Shown: positions 1 through 10,290 of the stretch, in pieces
Layout: each line of letters opens with the position of its first letter
How positions within the stretch are numbered: the stretch's first letter is position 1
Notes under the pieces: model-generated
What the model saw: the letters and a program-made list of their open reading frames with translations, nothing else
Database searches by the model: none
Told to the model about the DNA's origin: nothing
Assembly (NCBI GenBank): GCA_004764695.1
Contig: SMSO01000034.1
Span: 2,240,501 to 2,304,500 of the forward strand
Direction: 5' to 3'
Source of the DNA: Schizochytrium sp. TIO01
Lineage: Eukaryota; Sar; Bigyra; Thraustochytrida; Thraustochytriidae
Length of the DNA: 64,000 bases
Translations under genes and position numbers: made by a program

Positions 1-2
1 AT

Positions 3-1307
3 GATGGTGATGTAGCGGAACAACTGCGACTCGCTAGTGCGTCAATTAAGCACAAGATGGCGATAATGTCCACGATTGACAAGTATCTTGCGGAATTACA
101 GACGCTGTTTGCGTCCAAACAACGCGCAGAGAAAAAGTATCAGGAGGCTGTCAAAAAAGACTCTTATGCCGACAAACAGCGCAAGCTCAAAGATCAGTAC
201 GAAGAGGCCGAGTGGAGATACCTTGAGGCTCTTGCAGAAACAGAAGGGTTTCTCGAATTTATAATTGAACAAACCCAAGGTGGAGGCGCTATTGGTCTTG
301 CGAGGGCAGAGCTTAGCACGCTAAAGCTAGCACAAATACAACTTTTTGGCAACTGCCTTAATTACTGTCAAAAAACGTTCGAGGCTCAACCAGAGGCCTG
401 GAAAGTAGGGATGCGTGACCAAGAGTGGCAGCTCTGGAAACAAGAGCGAGACATCAGCATTGCAGCCTTCAAATCAGAGTTTCTTGATCGTGCCTTGAAT
501 GATGCATCCATGGGGTCGATGTCCTCCATGGTAGCTCGATTTGGCAATCGTCCTCGCAAATCTTCTGACTTTTCTATCTCAATGCCGTCTTTGCCTGCCT
601 CGTTATCTAGACATTCATCTATCTCGTCACAACCAGGCTATGACGAGGCATCACCCCCTCGTACCCTGCAAAAATTCCCTTCCTCGCCCCTTAGTTCGCC
701 AGGTTCAAGCTTACCGGGCTCTCCTCGGAGCCAAAGTTTTGTAGCAGACACATGTTTCAGCTCAAACACCGATACAGCCCCACCTCCCCCGCCACCCCCA
801 CCTCTCTTGGCTGCGCCTAAGATTCGCTCTCAATCAGACGCCACACAGCCACTCCTCCGTCCAGCCTCCTTTACAGAAGGAGCCGCCACTCCGATTCGAA
901 GAGGTTCTTCTCCACCAATTTCGTTATCTATGGGAGTGGCATCAAGCCAAGCGCCACCCCCACCTCCCCCTCCGCCCCCTCCCCCTCCCAGAACTGATCT
1001 TGCCAGTGAAAAGTCTTTAGAATCGCATTCTCTGAGTCTCGAGTCACTTGCCATTACATCTACTGGTACGGAGGAAGCTAGTAGTAACCAAAACCAGGAC
1101 GGGGGGCATGATACTGCGGAACAAGTCAATGAAGAGATTAAATGCGATTCTTCCATCCTCGCTCGCGTAAATTCAGGATTTCATGTTGGAGATATCGGTC
1201 AATGGAAAGAATATATCGACCGTGAATCTGGGTCCTCATTTTGGGTGAATGGGTCATTTACTGAAGTACGCGAAGAGCAGCCAGATGAAGCAGCCAGCGC
1301 GACCTAG
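3..1307 (+). CDS. BAR-domain-like protein with proline-rich tail (5' end outside window)
   Basis: The frame is open from base 3, so the gene probably begins left of the window; the ATGs at 57 and 66 fall inside the helical region. The first ~130 residues are charged, heptad-like helix (pattern LFASKQRAEKKYQEAVKK, then an FLEFIIEQ segment and a LAQIQLFGNCLNYCQK helix), which resembles the second half of a BAR/amphiphysin domain that dimerises and binds curved membrane. After that comes a Ser/Pro-rich disordered region with two polyproline runs (8 and 13 prolines), typical SH3, WW or profilin ligands. The last ~45 residues (GQWKEYIDRESGSSFWVN) resemble a degenerate WW domain. A membrane-to-actin adaptor role is inferred from this architecture. 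BAR assignment is by pattern only. The stop is TAG at 1305-1307, followed by an AATAAA at 1355. Confidence 0.6.
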   Translation, partial: DGDVAEQLRLASASIKHKMAIMSTIDKYLAELQTLFASKQRAEKKYQEAVKKDSYADKQRKLKDQYEEAEWRYLEALAETEGFLEFIIEQTQGGGAIGLARAELSTLKLAQIQLFGNCLNYCQKTFEAQPEAWKVGMRDQEWQLWKQERDISIAAFKSEFLDRALNDASMGSMSSMVARFGNRPRKSSDFSISMPSLPASLSRHSSISSQPGYDEASPPRTLQKFPSSPLSSPGSSLPGSPRSQSFVADTCFSSNTDTAPPPPPPPPLLAAPKIRSQSDATQPLLRPASFTEGAATPIRRGSSPPISLSMGVASSQAPPPPPPPPPPPPRTDLASEKSLESHSLSLESLAITSTGTEEASSNQNQDGGHDTAEQVNEEIKCDSSILARVNSGFHVGDIGQWKEYIDRESGSSFWVNGSFTEVREEQPDEAASAT

Positions 1308-1995
1308 CTGCCGCTGACGTTCGTATTTCCTGCCTCATATGCACCTTCAAAATTAATAAAATATAAAAGAAGTTTTTCTAATATTAGTTTCTGACCAAAT
1401 TTATTTTGGTCTAATAAACACAAGATTGAAATAGAGCTGTCAGAGGCAATTGTTTTATGCCCACCGTTAACGAGACTTAAGAACTTTATCAGTCCTTTTT
1501 ATACGGCAACCGCACTTTGCTATGTGAATAAATGCAGGGCGTTTATGTAGCCTAAATTATAGTATATACTCGTAGACGCTAGTTTTCGCCAAGCAAGCAT
1601 GTATAACATGGTATTAACGGCTCGTGTAGACGTGTGAATCATCCCATGTACGGAAGATCAAGACCAAAATCAAGGTCAAAGCCTACAAAGTAAAGACCAA
1701 AGGAAAGGAAGACAAACAAATTTAAGACCAAACAGATAATAACCTCTGTTGTCGATGCCATCAAAGAGGCGTAATTGAGACCCTTGTTGCTGAACGTCAT
1801 CCTGAGAAACATTCAACATTCTCGTCCCCAAAACCTGATGGTAAGGAGATATTGATTTGCTTTTCCAAGAAGGTAAAAGAAAGAATTAAAAGAAATATAT
1901 AGACCTAATATTCTCAATTCTCTCTAATCAGTCAGATCAAAGGCATCCTCTTTGATATTTGTGGTCACAGTCGCAGAACTCGATCTGGCAAAAAT
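1308..1995. other. Intergenic region, 3' UTR of the BAR-like gene and leader of the U2SURP-like gene
   Basis: AT-rich sequence. AATAAA at 1355-1360 is a plausible polyadenylation signal for the upstream gene. A purine-rich block with repeated 'aagacca' words lies at about 1660-1740. No open frame with coding character was seen. Confidence 0.5.
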
Positions 1996-3444
1996 ATGTC
2001 TGACGACGACCCATTTGCAGAGTCCAGTGACAGCGAGTGCGAGAGTGGCGCTGCTACGGCCCGCCCTCGCCCTGCGAAGCGAAAGTTTGGAGGCTTTAAG
2101 CCTTCGTCTACTTCCTTAGAGTCAGAAGATGCTCGAGATCGTGTGCGGTCTCGATTACAGAACCTCAAAGCAGCAGATGCTGCGCGGCAAAAACGCCAAG
2201 TCTCAGAGGTGCGCCGAGCAAATTTTATGAGGTCCTCTACCCTTTCCGTGCGGAATTTAAGACCTGAAACAAGGCTTCGGGAACTCTACTCGCGGTTTGC
2301 AAAGTATGGCATCATTCATGCAATTTCCGTGGATATTCGTGCCAAAGGTCTCGAGGCGTACGCGGAAATTATTTTCGATCAGGTCAAGGATGCCGAGCGT
2401 GCTTTTCAGACAGAGCACAATCTCGCGCCCAACGGACGCAAACTTTCTTTCGCGTGGGTATCCACGCCTGGCGACCGTGAACTGGAGTTGCTCAAAGCTC
2501 GTTACATTGAACGCAAACGCGAGGAAGACCTCGAGGACGATCTTCTTGACGAAGACAATAATAGCGTGAGTGTGCATGGAAGTGGCATTTTAGACAAAAG
2601 AGAGGGCCCCAACTCGAGACACAGTTCTCAAGACTCGAGGAGTGGGCTACAACAGAGTTCGCTAACAGGTGCAGCTCTAGAACGTGCCAAAGATGATGTA
2701 TTTGCAGCACTATTACAACGAGAACGTCGTGAATTGGAGGCTTTGGTGGATAGCCTAGATGACTCTCGACAAAAAGTAGCTCGCGTAATGTTATACTGTC
2801 TTGACCATGCAGAAGCTGCTAAGGAATGCTATGAAATAATTGTATCCAAACTTTTAAACGGACCTGTACCCGAACTCTCCACGGCCCCTACATACCGAGC
2901 TCTGTATGTTCTATCTGATCTTTTATTTAACTCCAATGCGTCTGTTCCCAAGGCAGCCAAATATCGGGCTCTAATAGAAGGCGACTTGGGCCTTATTTTC
3001 GCACGCATGGGTAAACTCCATCGGCTGTATGCTAAAGAAAATGCATTCTCATCCCGCATCTTTGAAAGTCGTGTCCTTGCAGTTTTGCAAGGCTGGGAAA
3101 GGCGTATTACTTTTTCGTCACAATTTTTAGCTGGTTTGAAGTTTTGCTTTTACAATGATGTACTTTCTCCCCCACCATTGTCCTCTGACGATGTGAATAT
3201 TGTCCGTGCGTCATTGGGGAACTCACTTGATGAAGTGAAAGCCGCGTGCATGCGATTTGGTCTTCCTTTCGCGCAAAATGATACTCTCGAGTCTGCATTA
3301 TCTCGTTTGCATTTTGCACAGGAGCAAATCACTGCCCTAACGCAAGATTTTGATGAACCTTCTTATCCGTCTTCCATGGATGGAGAGTCTCTTACTGAGG
3401 CCGAGCTTATCGCCCTCGCGCGTGACGATGTCAACAATACTTAA
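1996..3444 (+). CDS. U2 snRNP-associated SR140/U2SURP-like splicing factor
   Basis: The 482-residue protein starts MSDDDPFAES and is acidic and Ser-rich at first. An RRM follows at about 81-157 (STLSVRNLRPETRLRELYSRF as RNP2 region, then LEAYAEIIF as RNP1-like strand). After a charged linker comes a CID domain at about 235-385, whose signature closely follows U2SURP: VARVMLYCLDHAEAAKE, then YRALYVLSDLLFNSNA, KYRALIEGDLGLIFARMG and VLAVLQGWERR. U2SURP associates with the U2 snRNP in the nucleus and its CID contacts phosphorylated polymerase or spliceosomal partners. The SURP module that sits between RRM and CID in animal and plant homologues is not recognisable here, and the RS-rich C-terminal tail is absent, so this is a reduced form. 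Family assignment is confident; exact partners are inferred from the family. Confidence 0.85.
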   Translation: MSDDDPFAESSDSECESGAATARPRPAKRKFGGFKPSSTSLESEDARDRVRSRLQNLKAADAARQKRQVSEVRRANFMRSSTLSVRNLRPETRLRELYSRFAKYGIIHAISVDIRAKGLEAYAEIIFDQVKDAERAFQTEHNLAPNGRKLSFAWVSTPGDRELELLKARYIERKREEDLEDDLLDEDNNSVSVHGSGILDKREGPNSRHSSQDSRSGLQQSSLTGAALERAKDDVFAALLQRERRELEALVDSLDDSRQKVARVMLYCLDHAEAAKECYEIIVSKLLNGPVPELSTAPTYRALYVLSDLLFNSNASVPKAAKYRALIEGDLGLIFARMGKLHRLYAKENAFSSRIFESRVLAVLQGWERRITFSSQFLAGLKFCFYNDVLSPPPLSSDDVNIVRASLGNSLDEVKAACMRFGLPFAQNDTLESALSRLHFAQEQITALTQDFDEPSYPSSMDGESLTEAELIALARDDVNNT

Positions 3445-3745
3445 CTCACACATATTGAGAATGAAGTGATGAGAATTCGGAAATCTGATAAGTACTTAGG
3501 CCTTACGCAGCGCGTAATTATGAAATTCTCCAAAAGAAGGGTTGGATTCTTAAGTATGAAAAAAATGAGTGAGTGCTCAAAGTTTATTGTTAAAGTAAGA
3601 GTAATATGTGTAAAATCTATATGTATCATTTATCTATAGATAAAGACGTGGACAATGTAAGGGTCTTAATGCATCTTATGATTTGAGAAAGAGACGACAA
3701 CGAGTTATCGTTGCATTATTTGTACGAGGAAAAAACATCAAGCTA
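3445..3745. other. Convergent 3' intergenic region
   Basis: About 300 AT-rich bases between two genes that point at each other; it must hold both 3' UTRs. No further structure was seen. Confidence 0.5.
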
Positions 3746-5437
3746 CTATGTTGTCTTGGCATGAGCTGCCACAGCTTGGGTGTTGGCTGTTTTTGATTTG
3801 CCTTGTTTTGCGAGTGCCTTTTCAAGTTGTTGAGCGTCTTCGATAGCCTTGCGAGCTTTACGCTTAAGAGCATCAACCCGACTTGAGGCCTCGCGGCACT
3901 TTTTAGTAAGATCGTCCGCCTTCTCACGAGCCTCTTGTGCTCTAAGTTCTGAGGCTTCATCATAACTTCGCAGCCCATTTGCGACGGCTTCTTGCTGAAA
4001 TGCCATGGCTTTGTACTGAGCATGCACCTTTTTAGCCTTCTCGACCTCATCAAAGATACGGTTGACATTTCGCCAAATTTTTTCCATTTCCTTGGAGGAC
4101 GGGAGCTTCTTGTCCCGTAAATCTGCTGGGCCATCAACGAAAGTCACATGTCTACCCGTGACTGTGCCCTCCGCCTCATCAGCCTTGTTATCGCTAGCGC
4201 CCATCTCTTCCTCTTCCAACGCGGCTGCTGCTGCCGGGGTAATCCAATACTTGACAATATGGTAGCCAATTTGTTTCCGTACAGAAGAATGACCTTTTGC
4301 ACCTGGCACACCACTTGCACGTTCACTAATGAAAAGAGCTAACAGGGCAATCACCGCCGTAACGTTCGGGCACAATAATAGGTCACCTCGCTGGGCTGCA
4401 ACAAATGAACCTGCGGCAAGAGTAATCACAATGCCGGTTGAAGTAATGCCCTTGATGAAGTTGGACCTGCCACCAATGATGTTTCGCAGAATTGTTACAA
4501 TTCCGAACGTCGTGCAAAACACTCCAGGTAATGATGCTTCAAACTGACCCATACAAGCCGGCAAGCAGTTAAGCTGAGCCAGTTCTTCCCAGGTTAGAGT
4601 ATGCTCCATCCAAGGGGCCATGAATGAGAGATCGACACCGTCTAAATATTTTGACAGAGAGTAAATCACAAACGTCAACGTGAAAAGTATTACCCCAGCC
4701 GTCGCGACAAATGAGACACCCTCAATGACACCTGCGCGGACAAGAATGTCGTGAACAATTAACAGCATGAAGCCTCCCCACAGAGCGAGTGGCAAAAGGT
4801 CTCTGAAAAGTGCTTGCTCTCCCTCTTGGATCACATTCATGAATGATGCTGCAAAGACAGCCGCTGCAACATTGAGATAGCGTACGTGCTTTGAGAAGGC
4901 AGAAAGTGCCAGAACAAATAAAGGGGCGAGAATACGAGCAGGGTAGTCATCGACAAGACCTGATTGAGCATTGCAAATGCACGTGAGAATGTAAACCACC
5001 AAAGCAAGAACTGGGCTCTTTTTAGACACAAGCCATCCCAAAAGGCAGGCCGTCGCAACGCTGGATACACCAGCTATTTTAAGTGCAGTTTCGGAGGACT
5101 GGAAGCTTACAAAAAGCTGGCTTGCGTCCAAGTGAACTCCAATCCCAGGCAAAAGCTTGGCAAGTTCATGAACCTGATGCAGCTCCATAATAGGTTTACT
5201 TGCTGCAGTCCCAAGCATTGAGATCACAAAAACCATGAGAAAAGGATCGCATTTCCTTGAGATCCACGCCGCAATGATAAAGATCCACACCGCTCGAAGG
5301 GCCAAGACAGCGTCTAGCTGCGGAAGGCCCGTTGCCACCATACTTGCGCCTGTAAGTTCTTGTGCGAAGGCCTCTGCCACCACTGTGCTGGTTGCGAGGT
5401 CACCTTCCGGCCTCACAGGGGGTTCCACCGCATCCAT
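3746..5437 (-). CDS. Polytopic membrane protein with cytosolic coiled-coil C-terminus, family unknown
   Basis: The 563-residue protein starts MDAVEPPVRPEG. Residues ~45-390 contain about ten to eleven hydrophobic segments (for example VWIFIIAAWI, FLMVFVISMLG, LVVYILTCICNA, LLPLALWGGFMLLIVHDIL, VTAVIALLALFI). After a short acidic, Ala-rich linker, residues ~440-545 form a highly charged coiled coil (MEKIWRNVNRIFDEVEKAKK, ELRAQEAREKADDLTKKCRE). I do not recognise the family: there is no obvious transporter signature, kinase motif or catalytic triad. The topology suggests an organelle or plasma-membrane protein with a tethering or oligomerising tail. It converges with the U2SURP-like gene. The gene is intact with no intron needed; the start ATG is at 5437. 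Confidence 0.75.
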   Translation of the reverse strand: MDAVEPPVRPEGDLATSTVVAEAFAQELTGASMVATGLPQLDAVLALRAVWIFIIAAWISRKCDPFLMVFVISMLGTAASKPIMELHQVHELAKLLPGIGVHLDASQLFVSFQSSETALKIAGVSSVATACLLGWLVSKKSPVLALVVYILTCICNAQSGLVDDYPARILAPLFVLALSAFSKHVRYLNVAAAVFAASFMNVIQEGEQALFRDLLPLALWGGFMLLIVHDILVRAGVIEGVSFVATAGVILFTLTFVIYSLSKYLDGVDLSFMAPWMEHTLTWEELAQLNCLPACMGQFEASLPGVFCTTFGIVTILRNIIGGRSNFIKGITSTGIVITLAAGSFVAAQRGDLLLCPNVTAVIALLALFISERASGVPGAKGHSSVRKQIGYHIVKYWITPAAAAALEEEEMGASDNKADEAEGTVTGRHVTFVDGPADLRDKKLPSSKEMEKIWRNVNRIFDEVEKAKKVHAQYKAMAFQQEAVANGLRSYDEASELRAQEAREKADDLTKKCREASSRVDALKRKARKAIEDAQQLEKALAKQGKSKTANTQAVAAHAKTT

Positions 5438-6899
5438 TCTGATCCCTAATTTAGAAACCCAGTTTACTTAATTCAAATGTTGCACTGAGTACGCGCCTCT
5501 CGTGCGATTCTGTGTATTGACGAACTGCCTTTTTATCCGTATTAGATACTGTGAATAGATCGAGTATTCTGTCAGTCCAAGCAGGATTCCTTGATCCCGC
5601 TCTGCCGCCTTCGCAGGACTTCGCGCAACCTGCTCTAGGTCCAGTGACACAGTGTCCCCGGACGCTTCCGGACCTCAAGGCTATCAGCGCCAAAGCCGCA
5701 GTCGCCGCGGTCTCTTCGATTGAGGATTTGGCGACTCCCTTCGCAAAGTTATTGAATTGATTCATTTCTTTCTTTATCTTCTTATTACACCTATAGTAGG
5801 AGTGCTCTTTTTACCATCCTACAATTCGAGGCCTACTTCTACGGTTTATCGTAGAAGGCCTCTACTTCGCCGTCTTCTGTGGCGAGTCTCTGCCTCCTGG
5901 ACCAAGGCCTGTGCAAGATGTTGTGCCACGGAGCATGTGGGCGGCTTTGAGTGGTGAAAATACTGTCATAATATGCGTAGGGAAGCCAGCTTTCTGGCAA
6001 GTACCTTGGTGGGTGAATTGCATGCCTACAGCGCGAGAAATAGCGAAAACGCCGGAGCTCAGCGCACAGTTGATGCTGAGCAATTGCTTCTTTTCCTGAT
6101 GGTTAGTTTGTAGCAGTACTTAGATGAAAAGGTAACAGTTGCTCTTTTGATAGTCATAAATGAATGAAAAATTGTAAACAGGAGAAGAAAAGAAAAAAGC
6201 AAAGTAATAACAAAGAGGGATCATGAAAACGGAATCAAATCAACTTGAAGAAAAGAAGGAGAAGCACTACTGCACGCAATACCAGTGTGGAATACAAGTA
6301 AGCGTGAACGAATTACCATAACTTTTCTTTCTGTGAGCCGAAGCTTGGTGCAAAGCGAAATGAAGGTGGAGTTGAGCGGATGTTCAGAGTTCTCGGGACG
6401 TGTGCGCGAGCGACTTCGCTTTCTGCAAAACCCACGTTGACGAAGGTGGAATAGAACTAAAATCAGAATGGAAATGCAAGGAGTGAGGGTTTACAATCGA
6501 CACCTGCATAAACAGCGGGTGCTAATGTAGCCTTGAAGACCACACAAGCTTTTTGAAGATTGAATCTGATGCAGGTGAGATGAACTCCACGCTAGAATTA
6601 AGACACAACCAGAGCTCCCATGCAGTCATGCATTGAATTGAACGATCTTACTTGATTTGGGAGGAATCGTAATGGTTTATGCGAAACCTGAGATAGATAG
6701 AGAGAGAGGATTATAATGACGCGAAGCCACAATAAAGACCAAGAAGTAGGTACGTACACGTACTGTTAGTAGAGTCTTGACGAAGTTATTCTATTTGACG
6801 ATGTGTTTATGCAGTCAAACGAGTCCGGGATTAGAAGCGATGATCACTAGCCCTTGGGCTAGTTTAGCCTCGCAAGAAATCTGCATTAAAGGCAAGCAA
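5438..6899. other. Intergenic region, no gene recognised
   Basis: About 1.46 kb. A short GC-rich patch at 5570-5740 is open on both strands but has no convincing ATG-started gene; the minus-strand frame 5765-5451 reads into the region just before the membrane-protein ATG. The rest is AT-rich, with purine-rich runs around 6170-6270. Confidence 0.4.
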
Positions 6900-8283
6900 C
6901 TACGCCTCATTGGCAGCATCAAAACGCTTGGCGTAGTTATAGGCACCAACTTCTTTGAGAAGTTGCTTGAACTCTGAAGACTCACGAAAACGAGCAAAGT
7001 TATCGCTGGCAATCAGATCCATAACTTCTCGTTTTGCGTCGGCGAACATGTCATAAGAATAATTCGCAGTGTGCATGCGTTGGGCAAGCTCATCAGAGAC
7101 TGTGGACCTGAGATTGATCTGGGAGCTCGCGTTAGGAACAATGTATTTGTAATATATAAGATCGGCCTGCTGTAAGAGAAGGCTATTCTTACGACGCGTC
7201 ACATCGTTTGGATCAAGACCAATGGCCTCGACCACAGACTTACGAATCCGGGCATCGATTGCCTCAAAGTGACTCACGGCAAGCAAGAAATCAATGTTCT
7301 CTGCAGCAAACTCCTTTTCGAAAAAAGGCCTCCAAATACTTGCGACCAATACTTGTGTTCAAAACGCTTTCCAAGGAGACACTAGGGCCTAGAACACGCA
7401 AAGAAATGGCTCCAAGAACAGCAGGTTCGCCAACTAAAAGACCGCGGAAGTCCCTGCGTGAACATTCCAAAGTGTGAACTTCTCCATCTTCAGAAACAAC
7501 CACGGTTGCAGAATGTGGCTGCGAAGTCACAAGTGATACCTCGCCAAAGGATTGTCCAGGTCCGATGGAGCGAACCTTTTTCCTGCCAACAAAGACTTCC
7601 ACTGTGCCTTTTGTAATCATGAAAAAATGGCGCGGCTTTGTCTCTCCCTTTTCTACAATAACTTCAAGTTTACGGTACACGTTTGGGCGTACAATTTCGG
7701 GCAGAAGATGCTTTCTGAGTGGGCTCATTTCCGCAAACATGGGATTCTGGCCCATTGTATTACGGGCAGTTAAGAGCTCCTCACTACGCGATTTAAAGAT
7801 GCTGTACACATTTGGAGCCACTTTTTTCATCGCAGCTGCATCGACGCGAGTAAATGAGAAAATCAATGTTTCTTTCATGGTCGCAGTTGTTGTACTGTGC
7901 TGGTGCTCCTTGTCCACCAAAAGAATTTCATTGAGCACCTGGCCCGCACCATGTGTCATAATTTCAATAGGAAGGCCCCACTCATTCTGAGCAGTAGCAA
8001 TAACCTCACCTTCAATGACTATTAGGACTCGGCCAGCAACTGATCCTTCGCGTCCAAGAATCTCATGCGGCAAGTATAGCTCTACCTGCATAAGCTCAGC
8101 TGCTCGCCTCAATTCATTGTCACCGATTCGTTGCAAAAAGTTTAGCGACCGAAGCCCTCGGGCGGTCTTTTCTGCGAATTGTTCGTGCTGGGGATCTTCA
8201 GAATGGAAGCCTCCCACTGCTGTTGCAACTCGAGCTTCAGCGGCTAAGAGCTCATCCGATTCGGATGATTGCATGCAGCCCAT
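6900..8283 (-). CDS. Twin cyclic-nucleotide-binding-domain + RGS protein, probably N-myristoylated; broken by a 1-base frameshift
   Basis: The start is chosen at ATG 8283 because the protein then begins MGCMQSSES, a classic N-myristoylation (Gly2) plus palmitoylation (Cys3) signal. Two CNB domains follow at ~46-150 and ~180-285. The second has the phosphate-binding-cassette outline FGEVSLVTSQPHSATV but His257 where cyclic-nucleotide binders have Arg; the first has LNE and also lacks the Arg. An RGS domain follows from ~302 to the stop (F..F...E.AAENIDFLLAVSHF, then SSQINLR, then DNFARFRESSEF), which in other proteins accelerates GTP hydrolysis by G-alpha. The RGS domain is split between two frames. 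The run of six A (+ strand 7321-7326; TTTTTT in the gene) needs one base fewer to read LEAFFEKEFAAEN. With that change the product is 460 residues. A membrane-anchored G-protein regulator is inferred. Confidence 0.8.
7321..7326 (-). other. Homopolymer frameshift inside the RGS domain
   Basis: The upstream frame continues FFRKGVCCREH and stops; the downstream frame reads PFFEKEFAAENIDF. They match RGS consensus only if one T of the six-T run is skipped. Confidence 0.75.
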
Positions 8284-8625
8284 TGTGATTTCTAAAGGTG
8301 CTAAAGTATTCCAGATACGAGATTGATTTTGCAATTAATCTCCTCTGGCTGATGCCCTCTTCGCGGCGCGAAGATGGGTCTTGACTTTTGTAGCACGTGC
8401 TAACAACTGGTTGCAATCCTAAAACCTTAATAGCACTCCAGAATCGCCACTTGCACAAGCGTCCACAACCACGTTAAATATCTCAACCAAATTGGAGTTT
8501 GCTTTTTGATATAAACACACGTCCCCTTGTCCTTTCACGAAACCTCGTTTGCCTCTGTTTCGGTGGTCTCGACGCAGCTCATTTATGTAGGTTTGCATCC
8601 CGCCTTACGCAGCGCGTTCAATTCC

Positions 8626-8778
8626 CAATACACTATCGCCTATTATGAATGGGTTATACTCTACACAAGTGAAGTATCGGCCATTCTCCCTATAGTATTC
8701 CCCTCAATAGCCTACTTATATTTTTTCGAATCTACTCAGGGTGCGCACCGATCGGGATATCCCGACCTATCCCTCAAT
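8626..8778 (-). promoter_or_regulatory. Series of AGTRGRKTATAG-like boxes upstream of the CNB/RGS gene
   Basis: Read on the gene strand, degenerate 12-base boxes begin at 8778 (ATTGAGGGATAG), 8736 (AGTAGATTCGAA), 8716 (AGTAGGCTATTG), 8692 (weak), 8665 (TGTAGAGTATAA) and 8637 (GATAGTGTATTG). Steps are 42, 20, 24, 27 and 28 bp. They resemble the much clearer array upstream of eIF2D and have the same orientation relative to the gene. The last box is about 350 bp from the chosen ATG. A regulatory role is inferred. Confidence 0.35.
8752..8765. repeat. Perfect 14-bp palindrome
   Basis: TCGGGATATCCCGA is self-complementary over 14 bases and lies inside the box series upstream of the CNB/RGS gene. 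It is a possible dimeric-factor site; function unknown. Confidence 0.5.
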
Positions 8779-10290
8779 GGTATACTGTTATTTGTATGAG
8801 AAGCGAGATGCACAGAGAGGGATTTCCCGCTTATAGTTCCAAAAGGGCTGGCTAGTGTGGTCTTCACGTGCTTTCTACTTTCTTGAGTTCTCACGAGAGC
8901 GAGCCATCTTTTTCAAGTAGTCGGAGCACAATTCTTTCGGAAAACCTTATTTCAATTAAGACGAACGACTCAAAGTTGATGGAGATCTCAAAGGAACAGT
9001 AACTCACATTAGATACCTACCACACGTTTTCATACAATTTTAACATTCACTATATAGAATTACACATACCTTTACCCTTAAAGACATGACACGGATGGTA
9101 GTGCGACAGGATTCGATAACAGTTCATGAACCATGATGGCCGTATCTGCACAATTTGGTTGGTGCCGGTTGCGAGTCCTTGATTGGCCACTGGAAGAATT
9201 TGGAGATTAATATGCTACTAAAGTATGCATTGAGGACGGAGGCGTATACTGTGTTCGGGACGAAGGCCGTGGAAGCGCCACATTGGTGGTCTGGAAGGAG
9301 TTGAACGGTCCAAGAATAGGTATAACGGGTTATTTGTATGTCTTTAGAGTTGCGTTGTATGTGGCCAGGTACAATCTTCATCTGCACGGTTAGCAGTCTT
9401 GCTTACTTTGACAGGTATGTCTGCTGGGAGCTTGTCTAGCACTATAACCTCGCTCTTTTAGTGCCAAATGCAATGATGCTATGCGACGCAAACGAAGCAA
9501 AATTTGTGCGTTACCTGGTTTTCTCTATTTGTCTCTATGCCTCTCTTTATTTTCACGTGCTGCAAGGTCCTCACGAGCTGACTATCTTGACAAATATATT
9601 TTCCGTCCGTCATTACGATAGTTAGTGACAAGAAAATATTCAGATTCACGCTGAAGCATGCGATGGAAGGAAGCAACACACCTGTCTAGACCATCAAAGT
9701 AGCAAGGTTAGTCTCTGTATGTGGCCACAACGATAATGCCTTCCAAGGGTGGAGAAAGAAAGTTCATTTTGTGCTTTGATTAAAATTACTAGTAAGAAGA
9801 ACGGGATGGAGATGGCCAATCATTTCATGACAATCAACGAGATAATCCTAGCACAAGTTTTGAAGCCATACTCATAGAAAGTGGAAAATGATGGCATCAG
9901 TTTAAGTTTTATATACCTGCCTCTGAATAGCGGATTGATGTTACGTTTAGTAACTTAATACCTAGCTTATCACGTAGTGTCCTAGGAAGAATACAATCTA
10001 ATAGACGAATTTGATCTTTCCACATCCATCCTTCCATTTGGCGCAAAACCAACAACATATTATAGCGCAAGATGTTTGTCATAAAGTGCTACGATTGAGA
10101 ATTAGTCAACTCAATTGTACAGTCTGAACTATAAATAATGCAACAGAGTTGTGTATGTAGGCTCGTGCAAACATTTGGTTAAGATGGGGACTTCTTATGA
10201 TGCAGTTATTATTTTTGTAAGTTTCAAAAATGCCAGAATCACAGCTACTACCCTTCAAGCGAGTTCACGGCGCCTTTAACCCCATTGATT
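8779..10290. other. Intergenic region, no gene recognised
   Basis: About 1.5 kb, AT-rich. It holds the leader side of the CNB/RGS gene and the 3' flank of the nucleotidase-kinase gene. Only short frames without coding character were found. Confidence 0.4.

Noticed and set aside
5551-5760. 69-codon + strand ORF near the membrane-protein start
   Set aside because: It begins at GTG with no ATG, has no recognisable domain and overlaps an equally open minus frame.
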